In this document: one piece after another, positions 11,024-22,690 of the stretch
Numbering within the stretch: position 1 is the stretch's first letter
How the letters are laid out: each line of letters opens with the position of its first letter
Origin: Gnetum montanum
Lineage: Eukaryota > Streptophyta > Gnetopsida > Gnetales > Gnetaceae
DNA length: 57,171 bases
Assembly: GCA_015680685.1 (NCBI GenBank)
Contig: MNCI01010857.1
Coordinates: 149,529 to 206,699 of the forward strand
Direction of reading: 5' to 3'
Made by a program: the position numbers and the translations under genes
The notes under the pieces: model-generated
Told to the model about the DNA's origin: nothing
Seen by the model: only the letters and a program-made list of their open reading frames with translations
Database searches by the model: none

Positions 11024-11082
11024 GAGTGTGGAGAAGTGTGGAGGGAGGGGGGCGGGGGGGTGTGGGGAAGGAGGGGGAGGGA
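11024..11082 (+). repeat. G-rich tract with G-quadruplex potential
   Basis: At least five runs of three or more G, including runs of six and seven, lie within about 45 bases on the plus strand (for example GGGGGGCGGGGGGG). The aligned part of the C2 5' LTR near 15,340 has only a short purine block, so the tract is a local expansion inside the 3' LTR. Confidence 0.85.
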
Positions 11083-11819
11083 TGAATATGTTCTTCAAAA
11101 CAAAAATTATTTAACATAAAGAACATAACCAATTTTAACATGGTTTCTCAACTTGGGTAGTCCACACTTGGAGGGTAGATTTCTTGCACACCTCTAAACT
11201 TTATTCCTTCAAAAATATGGTTTAGAGGGAACCATAACCTTTACAAACTTTGAGCTCTGCTAAGGAGAGTTTTGTTGCTATGGCAACTCTCAAGCCCATA
11301 AGGTTCCAACAAGCTCAAAGATGGTTTGGAGGGTACCACACCCTATACAATCTTCAAGCTTCACTTTGGAGTGTTGTTACACTACATCAACCACTTAAGC
11401 CCACAAGGTCTCAACAAGTTTAGAATGTGGTTTTAAGGATCTCATTACCTTTACAACTAGAGCTCTGCTCTAGAGTATTATGACACTACACCAACACTCA
11501 ATCCCATAGGATTCCATCAAGATCAAGCAAGATGCATTCCTGTAAGCACATTAACCCCATAGGATAATAAGAGAGAATAACAATTACAAGGAGAGGATGC
11601 ATCTAATTTTCCTGATCTTTTTACTTTGAAGCATAACACACTTTTTCCACTTACACCAATACAAAAAATAATACAATGAAGAAGAATAATGATTACAATG
11701 ATTTCTAGATGATTACAATTGAGAGTATACTTTTCTTTCATCTTTCCCAATGAGAATGAAGTTTTCTTATAGCCATTGTTTTCATATTCATTTTAGAACT
11801 TCTGAAATGGCTATCTAAT

Positions 11820-12060
11820 GGTCATGGAAGATGTCTCCTTTGTGGCTAAGACATATTTCTACATCTAGCCTCTATTCTGAAAAGATGTCTTCATTTGGTG
11901 AAAGACATCTTTGTATAACTAGCCTCAACTCTAGAAAGACATCTTGGTTTGGTAAAAGACATATTTTTTTTATGAAAGATGTCTACTATTTTGTAGAGAT
12001 GTCTTCACCTATGTTTCCTTCTAGAAAGATGTCTTTGGTATGGGAATGACATCTCTTTTG
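11820..12060 (-). repeat. AGACATCT/AGATGTCT cluster in C2 3' LTR U3
   Basis: At least eight copies in either orientation occur in 240 bp, many within AAGATGTCTTC or AAAGACATCTT, so that some are extended inverted pairs. Spacing is irregular, about 25-60 bp. Confidence 0.8.
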
Positions 12061-12392
12061 TAGGGGCCAAAAATAAGACTGCTCTTTTTGATGCTAGGAG
12101 CCTCTAGATACCTCCAAATAAGTTCCCATAGACCTTATAACCTCCTAGAATCATCAAAATGAGCCAAAACCCCCCAAAAAACATGCAAAAACATTTAAAA
12201 AGAATCTTCAACAAAAATAGACACATTTTTCCAAAAATATTTGTATTCTTCCATGCTCCCTTTAGTCCTTGTGATATTGAATTTACTTGTGAGTCCTTGA
12301 GTCCTTTGCTCTTTCCCTTGTAAATACAACAACCACACAAACATCCTTGTAGTTCATTTTCCTCAACATTTTGAAATAGAAAAATGTCCACA

Positions 12393-12408
12393 ATCTCCCT
12401 ATTTTGGT
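12393..12408 (-). other. Polypurine tract of C2
   Basis: On the minus strand ACCAAAATAGGGAGAT leads directly into TGTGGACA, the LTR start. A second GGGGGAGA purine run occurs upstream (near 12,530 on the plus strand, read on minus), as in many plant Copia elements. Confidence 0.75.
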
Positions 12409-14250
12409 AATGTCCAAAAATTAAGAAAATGCATATAAACCTATATCTTAAGAATACATCATTTTATAAAAAAAATATATAGTTATGGACAACCATTGCA
12501 TAACGAGCATAACTATCATCACACAAATCTCTCCCCCTATATGGACAGCACCCAAAAGCATCTAAGCACCTAAAAAAATGTTTCATGATAAAGATGTCCA
12601 TGACATAAAATCATTTTTTAAGAGAACAAATTAAAGAGTACACATCTCATTAATTTCATAGGTCTGATGAAGTAAAATTAGTTTTTATCAAGAGTAGTCA
12701 TTCAGCTATTCACAAAAAGAAGCACAGCGGATCCAAGCCTTTCAGTAACATATCTACCATGATTCTAGAATCATCCAACATGATTTTGAAAATATCAACA
12801 ATTTGATAGTAAGTTCATGGCAAGAGATTTTAAAACATGCATATTTAACTCTTAAGACAAAGCAACACATCTAATCATGCTAAATATATCAAAATATCAA
12901 AAAAAAAAACAATCAACTTTTTATTTGAAAGAAAATTCATAAACTAATATATGATAATATGTTAAAGGTAAGAAAAATAGCATATGGATATACCTCATAT
13001 CTTATCAAAAGGTATCATGAACACCTATTCTAGTACAACACCTTTTCTAGTACATCTTAATTCATATTTGCAATAAGGGCCTTAGGTATGTTAAAAGATA
13101 TATTCTCAACATACAAAACGCTACACAATAAATAGAGCTTACAAGTAAGCTTATATAACATATAAACATCAGCAGATTTCACCATAAAAGTTCATATTTA
13201 GATATGGAGTTAATAAATATCCTCATTTATAACATTACCAAATGAATATGCTCTTCCTTATTGAATTTTTGCTAAGGGTAAGTTGAAATATGAAGTTTTA
13301 CTACTTGAGTGTCTTTTGATAAAAGCTTGAGAAGACTTCCCCTACACTGGTGGCCTCTTGGATTATGTACAAGCTCCCCTACATATATGAAGATTTGAAT
13401 TCTCCCTTCAGATGCTTTTGGATAAACTTATTATTTTCTCATCAAAGTACTATCAGTACAAATTAGTGTTAAGATCAAGTATGAACACTAAAGTCCTCTA
13501 TTAATAGTACTTCATAATGATTCCTTTTTCAATGATACTTTTCTCACAAGATTCATGAATATCATAGAAGGAACTAATTTAATTTCTTCAATTATCATAA
13601 AGAAAAAATCTTCCAAAAGAAATTTCACTTTATGATTTTAGAACAAATCCATATCTCAAGGGAAAAGGCTTATCAGTTCATGAAATTTATACAAGGATTT
13701 TAAGTCACTTGAAACTAATATATCAAAAGATGAATTTTCAATAAAAGCTTTTAAGAGTTAATAAGTACCACAAAATTTCATTCAATTATAAGATTAATCA
13801 CATCATATTTATACATTCATAAAAGATACCATAATTTAAAATATTCTAATAATATCAAATATCTTCCATTGTAAGAACTTATCTTAACATATGTACAATA
13901 CCAAATCTAACATCCCATAGCTTAAAATGAAGAAAGCACACATCAACATAATTTATTCTTTCTACATTAAATACTGACATGATATTTAGCAATAAAGGAA
14001 ATAAAAAATTACCTTACTTGCAATTGAGAATTAAGGTGCTTAGAGTGCTAGAGAATAAGATTTCTCTTTCAAGGTTTCTCTTCTTGCACAAACTTCTTTA
14101 ATTTTCAAGGCTTGGCTTCCTTTCATAAATTGGCTAGATAGTGTGTTCTCATTTTTAGCTTCCTTCCTATTGATTCTCCAAACTTTTCAAGATTCTTCAT
14201 TCTTTTCAGTTATCCAATCCTTTTTGCCTTGCATAAATTTCTTTCTCGAT
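12409..14250 (-). other. C2 internal region without pol
   Basis: About 1.8 kb between gag and the polypurine tract hold no recognisable reverse transcriptase, integrase or RNase H and no long frame on either strand. The second ORF seen at the same place in C1 cannot be recognised here. Very AT-rich. Confidence 0.5.
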
Positions 14251-14259
14251 GCATTTTGA

Positions 14260-15300
14260 TAAGACCAAGAAGTATTGTGATATGACTAGGTATTCATATG
14301 ATAAAACTTTAAATAGGACTCTCATTGGTTATGCCCAAACTTATTACAATAATAACATCTAATCCTCTTTTTGTAGAAAAAGTTATTATAATGATCAAAC
14401 ATTTGAAGAGTCTTTTGATGGATAAGAGCTTCTTTTCTTAGTAAGATCTAAAATTGGTGTATTCAATAAAGAAATTTCCTGATCTTTTGCTTTTACTTTC
14501 TTATTCAACTTTGTGCAGATTTTTTGAAAGTTCATTACACAATAAATCAAACCTCTCATCCTTATTAAGCTCATCATGTGAGGTGTTAGAATCATCATTG
14601 GTGAGCACCATATAGATGAGCTGTAAATCCTTTGCATCATCCATCACCTCTTCTTTACTTTTCTCTCCATCATCCCAACTTGAGTAGAAGTTGGTCTTTC
14701 TCATCACTTTATCATCTCTATCCTTTCACTATAACCTATCATTACTACAAGATTCAAATGTCATATGGCCTCTTCCTCCACATATCGAGCATTCTATTGA
14801 AGATGAATCAAAATAAGAACCTCAAAAACTTTTACCTCTTTCCTTACCTTTAAATTGATTGGGTTTTTATTGATTTAAGCTCTTACTCATATGCTCAATT
14901 ACATTGGTTCATTTGTGAATCTTAGCCTTAATATTTAAGTTCTCTTTTTGAGATAAAAACATTCATCATTAAGAAATTTATTTTTTTATTTCCTTATCAT
15001 ATAAAGCATCTTTTATCTCAATGCACAGATTTTGGAAATAAAGAACTACATGGAAAAATATTCCATATCTTTCTTCAAAGGAAACATCATTTAGATAATC
15101 ATAAGTTCTGTCAACTTTATAAGCACAGTCTTCTTTATTTCTTAATGTAAAGAAGAAAATGAGAGACTTACCTTTATAGCAAATGAAATATATGAATTAA
15201 GCACACTAATTGATGAAGCACATTTGTCTCTTTGTCTAAATGTGTTTGATGTTGATTGCCCCTTCCATGTTCACTCTTAAAGATTGATGTAGAGTACAAG
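14260..15300 (-). pseudogene. Decayed gag of Copia-type element C2
   Basis: Read on the minus strand. Just after the primer site little is readable. At about 14,810-14,760 a CSICGGRGHMTFESC knuckle is intact except for one extra residue before the last Cys. It is followed by a TNFYSSWDD motif and an acidic segment (14,707-14,501) with NKDERFDLLCNEL, then a Lys-rich helix (14,640-14,395, other frame) with QEISLLNTPILDL, and a second knuckle-like RCYYCNKFGH motif near 14,350. Each of these has a counterpart in C1 at 6.2-6.95 kb in the same order, so the two elements belong to one family. Frameshifts and stops make it non-functional. Confidence 0.75.
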
Positions 15301-15308
15301 AGTACCAA

Positions 15309-15320
15309 GCTCTAATACAA
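15309..15320 (-). other. Primer binding site of C2 (mutated)
   Basis: The minus strand reads TTGTATTAGAGC followed by TTGGTAC, two differences from the consensus TGGTATCAGAGC. It lies next to the inner end of the 5' LTR, separated by two or three bases as in C1. Confidence 0.75.
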
Positions 15321-15907
15321 CTTGAGGATTGTTGAACTTAGGATGGAGATATGGATAAGTTCTCCAAAATAAAAATTCTCCAACATAAAGAAAATATCCA
15401 ACTTTAATGTGGTTTCCCAACTTTGGTAGTCCACACTCGGAGGGTATATTGCTAGCACACCTCCAAACTTTGTCCCTTCAAAATGTAATATTGAGGAAAT
15501 CATAACCTTTACAAAGTTTGAGCTCTAATAATAAGACTTTCATTGCTAGAAAAAATCTCAACCCTGCAAGGTCCCAACAAGATCAAATATGATTTAAAGG
15601 ACACCATGCCTTGTACAATCTCTAAGCTCCACTATGGACTGTTGTGACGTTGCACCAACGACTCAACCCCACAAGGTCTTGACAAGCTTAGAATATGCTT
15701 TGAAGGATCCCACTACCTTTACAACTTGACCTCCACTTTGGAGTATTGTGGTGCTACACCAACACTCAATCCCATAGGATCCTAACAAGCTCAAGAAAGA
15801 TGACTTCCAACAAGAAGAAGATCAACCCTGTAAGACAATAAGAGAGAATAACAATTACAAGGAGAGAATGCAAGTAATTTTATTGATCCTTATACTTTGA
15901 AGCACAA

Positions 15908-16305
15908 GCCCATAGGTATATACATAGTGTTCTTACAAGTTCTAGACAGCTTTCGTAGGTATATAATACCAAAGGAAGTATGCAGCTAATGTTATGGTGC
16001 TCTATCAATGAATGTTAACTCTCAAGTGGAAAGGCCTTAGGCCAACATATGTTCTTGTGTTGATGTCTTTGTTTTAGATGGTAGTTTGATGTGAGCCTAT
16101 CACTTGGTGCTATTGGCTCATTTTTTTCCTCCTTTTCCTATAGGTTTCTAGAAAGTGTCCTCCCATCCCAACATGTGTATTTTAGGACATTGGCACTCGA
16201 TTTCTATGCAGTCCCATCCTAGTAAATTTTCCATGGATGTGCACTACAAGGTGTATGCCTTGCCTAGGTGCTGATATACTTGTTAACTAATTGCTACACT
16301 AAATA
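15908..16305. mobile_element. 398-bp insertion in C2 5' LTR with 10-bp direct repeat
   Basis: The block is absent from the 3' LTR. It is bounded by TGAAGCACAA at 15,898-15,907 and again at 16,306-16,315; the 3' LTR has one similar copy (TGAAGCATAA). That is the footprint of an insertion with a 9-10 bp target duplication, a size typical of Mutator-like elements. No terminal inverted repeats and no coding capacity are visible, so the class is open. A deletion in the 3' LTR by recombination between short repeats would look the same. Confidence 0.6.
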
Positions 16306-16499
16306 TGAAGCACAACACACTTTGACCACTTATAATAATACAAAAGATAATGTAATAAATAACAATAATGATTGCTAGATGATTACAATTGATAGTATAC
16401 TTTTCTTTCTCATTTCCCAATGAAAATGAAGTCTTCTTATAGCCACTATGTTCACAAATTTATTTTGGAACTTTTGCAATGACTATCTAACGGTCATGG

Positions 16500-16790
16500 A
16501 AGACATCTTCTTCATGGTTGAGATGTCTTTCTACATCTAGACTCTATTTTGGAAAGATGTCTTCTTCATGGTTGAGATGTCTTTTTGCATTTGGCCTCTT
16601 TTTTGGGAAGATGTCTTCATTTGGTAAAAGATGTCTTTATGTAATTAACCTTAACTCTAGGAAGACAACTTGGTTTGATAAAAAATGTCTTCATTTGATG
16701 AAATATATCTACTATTTTGTAGGAACTTATTCACCTATGCTACCTTCTGGAAGGACATCTTTGGTATTGGAAAGACATCTCTTTTGTAGG
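16500..16790 (-). repeat. AGACATCT/AGATGTCT cluster in C2 5' LTR U3
   Basis: About ten AGATGTCT or AGACATCT words and near-variants occur in 290 bp. Part of the cluster is a local duplication: TCTTCATGGTTGAGATGTCT occurs twice, near 16,509 and 16,563. Confidence 0.8.
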
Positions 16791-17127
16791 GGCCAAAAAT
16801 GAAACTACTTGTTTTGATGTTGAGAGCATATGAATGCCTCCAAACAAGTCACCATAGATCTTATAACCTCCTAGACTCAACAAAATAAGTTGTAAACCCT
16901 TCAAAACATGCCAAAAGATCAAGAAATCATCCTCAACAAAAGTAGACACATTTTGCTTGAAATCTTCATATTCGTCCATGCTTCCTTGAGTCCTTGTGAT
17001 CCCTTGTGATCCTAAATTTTCTTGTTAGTCCTTAAGTCCTTTTCTCTTACTCTTGTAAACACAACAACCATACAAACAACCTTATTCTCCATTTTCCCTA
17101 ATGTTTTTACATATGAAAAGTTCCATA

Positions 17128-19160
17128 GAGGACCACCAAATTTGGAATTTTCATGGATTTTTGTAGAGGTATAGTCTTAACTATGATGAACCTATCTATC
17201 ACCCAACATAAATGGTGTTGCATTTGCACATTCTAGTAACAACATTCAGCATAGTCACCACACAACGTAGTGTAGCTACGAGACCAGTATCCATATTGTT
17301 GGGTTTTTCATCTTCCCAGTAATGGCTAGTTTAGTAATGATAACTTTTTAGTGGTGGTACCATGAGCAACATAGTCAACATGGATCTCCAGTAGGTGTAG
17401 TTTAGCCAATTTAGTTACCATGTTTTTATCAAATTTCACGAACACCCAACATAGTATCCAACGCTAGTATAGTCAAGGTGAAGGATAGTGTAGTCACAAA
17501 AGTTCTTTTACTATTTATAGTATTCGGATGGGTTTTGGTGGCTTGGTTGCATAAAAAATTTCCAAAAATGATCAACTATGCTAGAAACTATAACCATTAC
17601 ACTTGCAAACAATGTTCATTTATTAGAAATTATGAAAGTAATTTGTAGCATAAAATTAACAACCTAAAGCATATAAAATCCAAGCATGAATGCTATATTT
17701 AGGTTCCCAATGTTTAGAAGTTCCAACAATTTTTAACAAGTTTCTAATATTTTTGTAACCAAGTAATAAATAACCTTTTGCAACCTTGAGAGCTTCAATT
17801 TCATTTGGTGTTTATGCTTAGCATCCGAGATCCTTGGTGGAACATCATTGGAGCAAAAGCTTGTACCACTGTTACCACCATCCATAGACAAAGTTGTAGA
17901 CCAAAATGAAAACAAGCAAGGAGTTGCAAGGAATTAAAATTGGGAGGTACTTGGACTATGGAGATCAACTACAGAACACATCCTACCATCTCCAATAGGC
18001 TTCAACCTTCATTATAGCTAGCTTCTTGTGGTATAAGAACACATCTATACTTCTTGAATTTGATAATTTTATTTAATAAAGTTTCACTTTAGTTGTAGTG
18101 AAGATTTATTTTCAAGATTAATTCTATGATAAGTTGTTTCTATTTTATTCTATAATTATATTTCAATTTTCATTTCCATTTTACACATCGTAAGTTCCTA
18201 GGTGATCAACAAGACCATATACTGTACCTTGAATTTTGTTCTTAGAGGCTCTTGGGATTCATGGTTAAAACTATCACATCTTTGGATCTTTAGTTTTCGA
18301 GTGACTGAATTTTGCAATTGCAATAGTTTTCTAGCATTAGAAGAAGGGCCTCTGTCTGAATTCCTAGCCAAAAATTGTTTTTAATATTTTTGAAGCTTGT
18401 GCAAACCTTTTGTGAAACATTTTCAGCCATTTTTCAAAACTAGGTTTTTTACCTTCCAAACATTGAAACTACAATTTTTTTATAGCCAAAACCCAACATT
18501 GGCATCCCAGTTCCTACTCACAATACCCAAGGTAGTTGTGGTAGGGGATTTGGATTTTCATTGCAATTGCATAGTAGTTTCTAGATTCTATTAAACCAAG
18601 TATAGTCAATAAAAACACCTATAATTTTTACCTTTCTTGAAACTTACACTAGACACCTGAAATCTAGCGTACGCCATTTTAAAACCCAATATATCTATTA
18701 GAGAATTTTGTAGCCACAAAGCCAACATATCCATCACTAGGAATCTAATGTAGTCTTTGGAAAATCAAAAATTTTGCACATTCCATTTTCTAAAACCAAC
18801 ATACACTCGTTGACATGAAATTTTGTAGTTTTGTTTTTCTGAGTGAAAACACATTCTTCACCAACTACTATAGTGTAGTTGGCTAGCAAATAGTATGTTC
18901 TACTACATATCCTCTAGTGTATACACACTTGAAAAACCAATATAGTTGGTATTACCAATTGCAAAACCTCAACACAACCTTTCCAAAGGTGGTGTGCACC
19001 ATTTACACTATAGTAATACTTTCAAATTTACTTTCCATTTATAGTCAAATACAATGTTGGGAAATCCCAACTCATGAAAAATTTTACTAAAAATAGTAAA
19101 ATGTTAAAATCAACATTTTTAATAATGTCTTTTGGTAAGTTCACTATTTTACCCATCAAC
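17128..19160. other. Noncoding region upstream of G2, probable LTR and leader
   Basis: No recognisable gene. Recurrent words such as CAACATAGTC, TAGTGTAGT and GTGTAGTTTAGCCA occur at 17.2-17.5 and 18.65-19.0 kb and resemble words in the 28.9-30.6 kb array. Its position directly before gag fits LTR plus leader of the gypsy element, but no primer site or LTR end could be fixed. Confidence 0.35.
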
Positions 19161-19658
19161 ATGACCAAAACAACATCTAGACGAGATGGAGTAAGGATCT
19201 ACAATCCTAGAGACCCTACTATAGCCAGGTATAGAAAATTTCTTAGGCTATGAGGAGAAAATAGAAAATTTTTTGTGCTTCATGAAGAGCACTACAACAA
19301 TATTTGTGTAGAAATCCAAGCTAGATTACTCCTTCCTCACATAAAAGTGAGAGCCAAACATGAGTACAAGCTAATCCATCATAATTTAAAGGAATACATA
19401 TCCTCTCCCTATGATAAGATACACTTAAATGATGTTCACACCCACATAATCTCCTAATTAATTAAGATGGATGAGCAAGATGGGAAATTGATCTTGAAAA
19501 GCCAACACAAAGAACATGATGAGTTCAAGGTAGAGCTCAAACCAAAAACCTTCATAGGAAGCCTATTCCAACAATCAGCCCTTCAAACCACCATGATCAC
19601 TATAGTCTCACTTGTCTCTTTCATAGGATATGTATCTCAATCTTCATCAACTTTATAA
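19161..19658 (+). pseudogene. Leading reading frames of gypsy element G2, family not recognised
   Basis: From ATG at 19,161 (start MTKTTSRRDGVRIYNP) the frame runs to 19,457 with a single TGA at 19,251, giving about 98 codons. A second short frame begins at 19,467 with MDEQDGKLILKSQ and ends with a hydrophobic stretch at 19,658. The basic start followed by Tyr- and His-rich sequence looks like the N-terminus of a plant gypsy gag, and real gag sequence follows about 0.7 kb later. I do not recognise the domain itself. Confidence 0.4.
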
Positions 19659-20339
19659 CTAACCATGTTTGGTCTGGTCCCTATTATAGTGATCCATCAA
19701 GCATAGTCTAAGCCTCGAAAAATCTTCCTATATTCATCCATGTCCTTTCCCATGCAGCTGTAGAAATATGATCTTCATTGGTGGTTTTCACCACTGCCTA
19801 TTCCTTTTCTATATTAGTAGGCTGCATGATGGGATCACAAGAAATCCAAAGAACACAAATATTGTTTGTCCCCTTTGTGTCTCAAGTTTCAGCATAAACA
19901 TCCTTCTCCTTATTTAGCTCGCCTGTGACCACCATGACCTAGCCTCTCCCATGCATACCACAAGCCATCATGAGATCATAGGCCTCTCAATTGATATCAC
20001 AACCATTTGTACAAGCATCATAGCCTACAATAATTCCATAAGGATTTGATCAAGTATTCTAGATGATCCAAAACTTGATTGAAGAACTATGGAAGCTTAA
20101 AGATTTCATACAATAGATAGTGAAGATAATGGACTTCTACAAAGATGATCCCATTAGTCTTGCTATCCTACTAATAATTCTTTTGTTAGGCATCCCCATT
20201 TCATAGTTCACCAAGAACAACAGTGAAGGTAACTTGAATGTCCATCTCATAATCTTCCATTCTAAATGTGTATTACTACAACCCTAGCAACATACCATCA
20301 TGAGAATTTTTCCTCTATCTCTAATAATAAAATCCTTGG

Positions 20340-21330
20340 ACTAGTATTTTGCACTACTAAGAGGATCTATGTCCTATCTAGAAGACTTAAGTTCATAATT
20401 TTTTAAGCATTTCAAGTACAACTTAAAATCCAACACCATCCTTAACCAACTAATGAAGGTCAAGTAGGGACTCCTTGAGCCCATGTAGAAATTCATACAA
20501 TGATAGAATGCTCTCCTAAACAAGGTTCCAAAACCTATAGTGGAAACACACCTTCTTTCTATCTTCAAAGGAGTAATTAATAAGTCCATTAAATAAAAAT
20601 TATATTACCTAAATCCATGATCAGTTAGCCAAGAATTTTCACAAATGAAAAACATAGAGGACATGGTTGAGGCTAGTCACGATCCTACCTACATAGCATT
20701 TAAGAACCAACTTGCATAGAAAGATGAGGAGAGGGATCGATAGAATAACACAACCATGGTGACAATGGCCAAAGACAACAACAAGACATATACATATGGG
20801 CCTAAGACCAATTGATCCAAGGTCCCTATTTATAATAATAAATCTATGATGTCTTAGGCCTTTGCATTAACTACCACAGGTCCTAACTTTGAATGTAAAG
20901 ACCAATCAAATTATACTAGGTTACCACTAAACCATCATAACTCATATGTCAAATGTTGAAGAGTGGGAGAATACAATACAAAAAAATGACTAAGGATGCC
21001 TATCAAAAGCATGATAGGCTATGCGAGATAGCTAAAAATAACATTCTTGCAATCAAGTATGAACCCTTGGTATTTAAATAGTACAAACTAGACTATTTTT
21101 CCACTACCATCAACTATCATGTCATGACATTGACTTCTACCTAGTGCTAAAGGATGAACTAGAGAAGATGATAGATATGGGTGAATTGATCCTTGATGCT
21201 TCAAACCTAGTCAAACCATAAAATTATTCTATGCAATTCTATAAGGATCTACTAAATGTCAAAAATAGTCCATATATTATTGTGGCATTTAGTGTAACCA
21301 AAAACTCTAGACCTATGTGGGAGCTATTTT
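20340..21330 (+). pseudogene. Gypsy gag remnant (G2)
   Basis: At 20,346-20,660 the retrotransposon gag domain is readable with stops: a SYLEDLSS-x-FFKHF motif, LMKVK, KFIQ, then PKPIVETHLL and a following helix. At 21,105-21,200 comes the diverged knuckle and the motif that follows it in plant gypsy gag, LSCHDIDFYLVLKDELEKM, with IDMGELI after it. In the family this part reads as a CCHC-like knuckle followed by LK-x-E-I-E-x-L-I-x-x-G-x-L. Several frames must be combined, so it is dead. Protease follows in the same orientation. Confidence 0.65.
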
Positions 21331-21599
21331 TGATATGAGTACCTCCTCATAATAATAAGGGTCCTTCAACTTCAACTAGCTCAAAAGGCCCTCTTTTATT
21401 GTAAGGGTTGCATCACCTATGCCTCCCAAGAATCCTTTTGTGATTAAGGTGCCTCCTCCTCCCAAAGCCAAAACCAAAATAACTTCTATGATCGATAAGC
21501 ATCCTCCTGTGGTAGCTAACATAACAACTTCTTCACAACCATGAGCAAAAACATGAAATCCCTAAGAAAACAATGCAAGAAGCTCACACTAAAGTTAAA

Positions 21600-22690
21600 G
21601 AACAATAAGAAAAAAAAGGGTAACACATGGAAGGAAATGGGCCCACTGAAGTTCACTTCCATCTCATCTATTTTGATGAGTTATAATGCTTAAGTTTTAT
21701 CAACTAGTAGATCACAGGAGGGCCCTAAGCCACAAGGGAAAGGAAAAGAGGCCAAATAACCTTTGAAGCATAAAGGTTGCATCTTGAAATACATGGAGGA
21801 ACTAAAGAACGATAAAAATGAGATGCCTACAACCAATAATAAAGACTTCCTTAATGCAGTGGAATAAGTCAAGTAGTTGCTAAAATAGAAGAAAACTTCT
21901 CTTAGCTTGTATGACCTTGTGATGACTTCCACTGCACATCATGAACCATTAGTCAAGATGTTGATCTCTATTCTTATTAGTGAGGATATCCTTGCTAATG
22001 AAGAGTTCATCCATGCAGTGATGGTACCACCATCACTAAAGGAAGAAATGAGGTTAATGATGGTAGTGTTTCACAATAGTGAAGTCAAAAGGAATCCCCA
22101 AGATGGCAAGACAACCAAGGATCCCTTTTCATAACCATCAGCGTAGGATAGTAGAAGGTGCATAGAGTGTCCATTCATGATGGATCTACAACAAATGTAA
22201 TACCCTATAACATTGTGGAACATCTAGGCAGAACTAAAAAAATGTAAAATTCTTTAACAACCATGCTTAAATCCTTCAATGGATCTTGGGTGGCTTTAAA
22301 AGGCTTAATTTCCTTGAACTTTATAACAAGGGGATAATTCCCCATAGTAGCCAATTTCTTGATCATGGAGAAAATACAAAGGTTCAAACTTATATCAAGG
22401 AGGCCTTAGTCATCTTAACTATGAGTGGTTTCCTCACCAATCCACTAAGAAATTCACCTGCTTTACGAGGGAGGTAAAATCATCATCCATGGTGATAGTG
22501 CGGTTATCTTCATATTCAACAATGTTAACATTATGGGTTCAAAGTGGAGTTTCAAGAGTAAACTCCTACTATCAACCAAAAATTCAAGAAGCTCAAGAGG
22601 GCAGAGAGGCCAAGACAAACAATGATGGATCCATGGATGCACCATGGAAAGAGCTCCTCTTCAACATTGTGAGTGAAGGAAATGTGGAGT
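21600..22690 (+). pseudogene. Gypsy pre-protease and protease remnant (G2)
   Basis: A Lys-rich linker leads into VKQLL, LSLYDLVMTSTAHHEPLVKM and an ILISEDI motif (21,870-22,010), the conserved block that precedes the retropepsin in this gypsy group. The catalytic region (about 22,130-22,400) is too decayed to read with confidence. The C-terminal block returns at about 22,420-22,510 as SSPIH, EIHLLYEGGKIIIHGD. Nothing after 22,690 resembles reverse transcriptase, RNase H or integrase on the plus strand. The same gag-protease end occurs in G1 and G3. Confidence 0.65.

Larger units (their letters stand above)
11001..12392 (-). mobile_element. 3' LTR of Copia element C2 (minus strand)
   Basis: Read on the minus strand it starts with TGTGGACATTTTTC at 12,392, directly after the polypurine tract, and ends near 11,001. 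It aligns with the 5' LTR of the same element at 15,323-17,127: shared landmarks are the GTAGTCCACACT block, CCCATAGGATCC-like block, AGAGAGAATAACAATTACAA, and the AGACATC cluster. It lacks the 398-bp insertion of the 5' LTR but has gained a G-rich tract near its outer end. It contains TATGGGGTTAATGTGCTT in common with C1. Confidence 0.8.
15323..17127 (-). mobile_element. 5' LTR of Copia element C2 (minus strand), with insertion
   Basis: Aligns with the 3' LTR at 11,001-12,392 over its whole length apart from a 398-bp insertion at 15,908-16,305. Without that insertion and one copy of its flanking repeat the LTR is about 1.4 kb, matching its partner. The outer end is near 17,127 (minus strand TATGGAACTTTTC, against TGTGGACATTTTTC in the 3' copy). 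The many differences between the two LTRs indicate an old insertion. Confidence 0.75.

Noticed and set aside
7321-16790. Reading the AGATGTCT clusters as auxin response elements because some contain TGTCTC.
   Set aside because: Most copies are not followed by C, so the TGTCTC matches are incidental; the conserved word is AGATGTCT.
18202-18594. Two adjacent plus-strand frames of 60 and 65 codons.
   Set aside because: Short, Phe/Leu-rich, and without similarity or conserved context.
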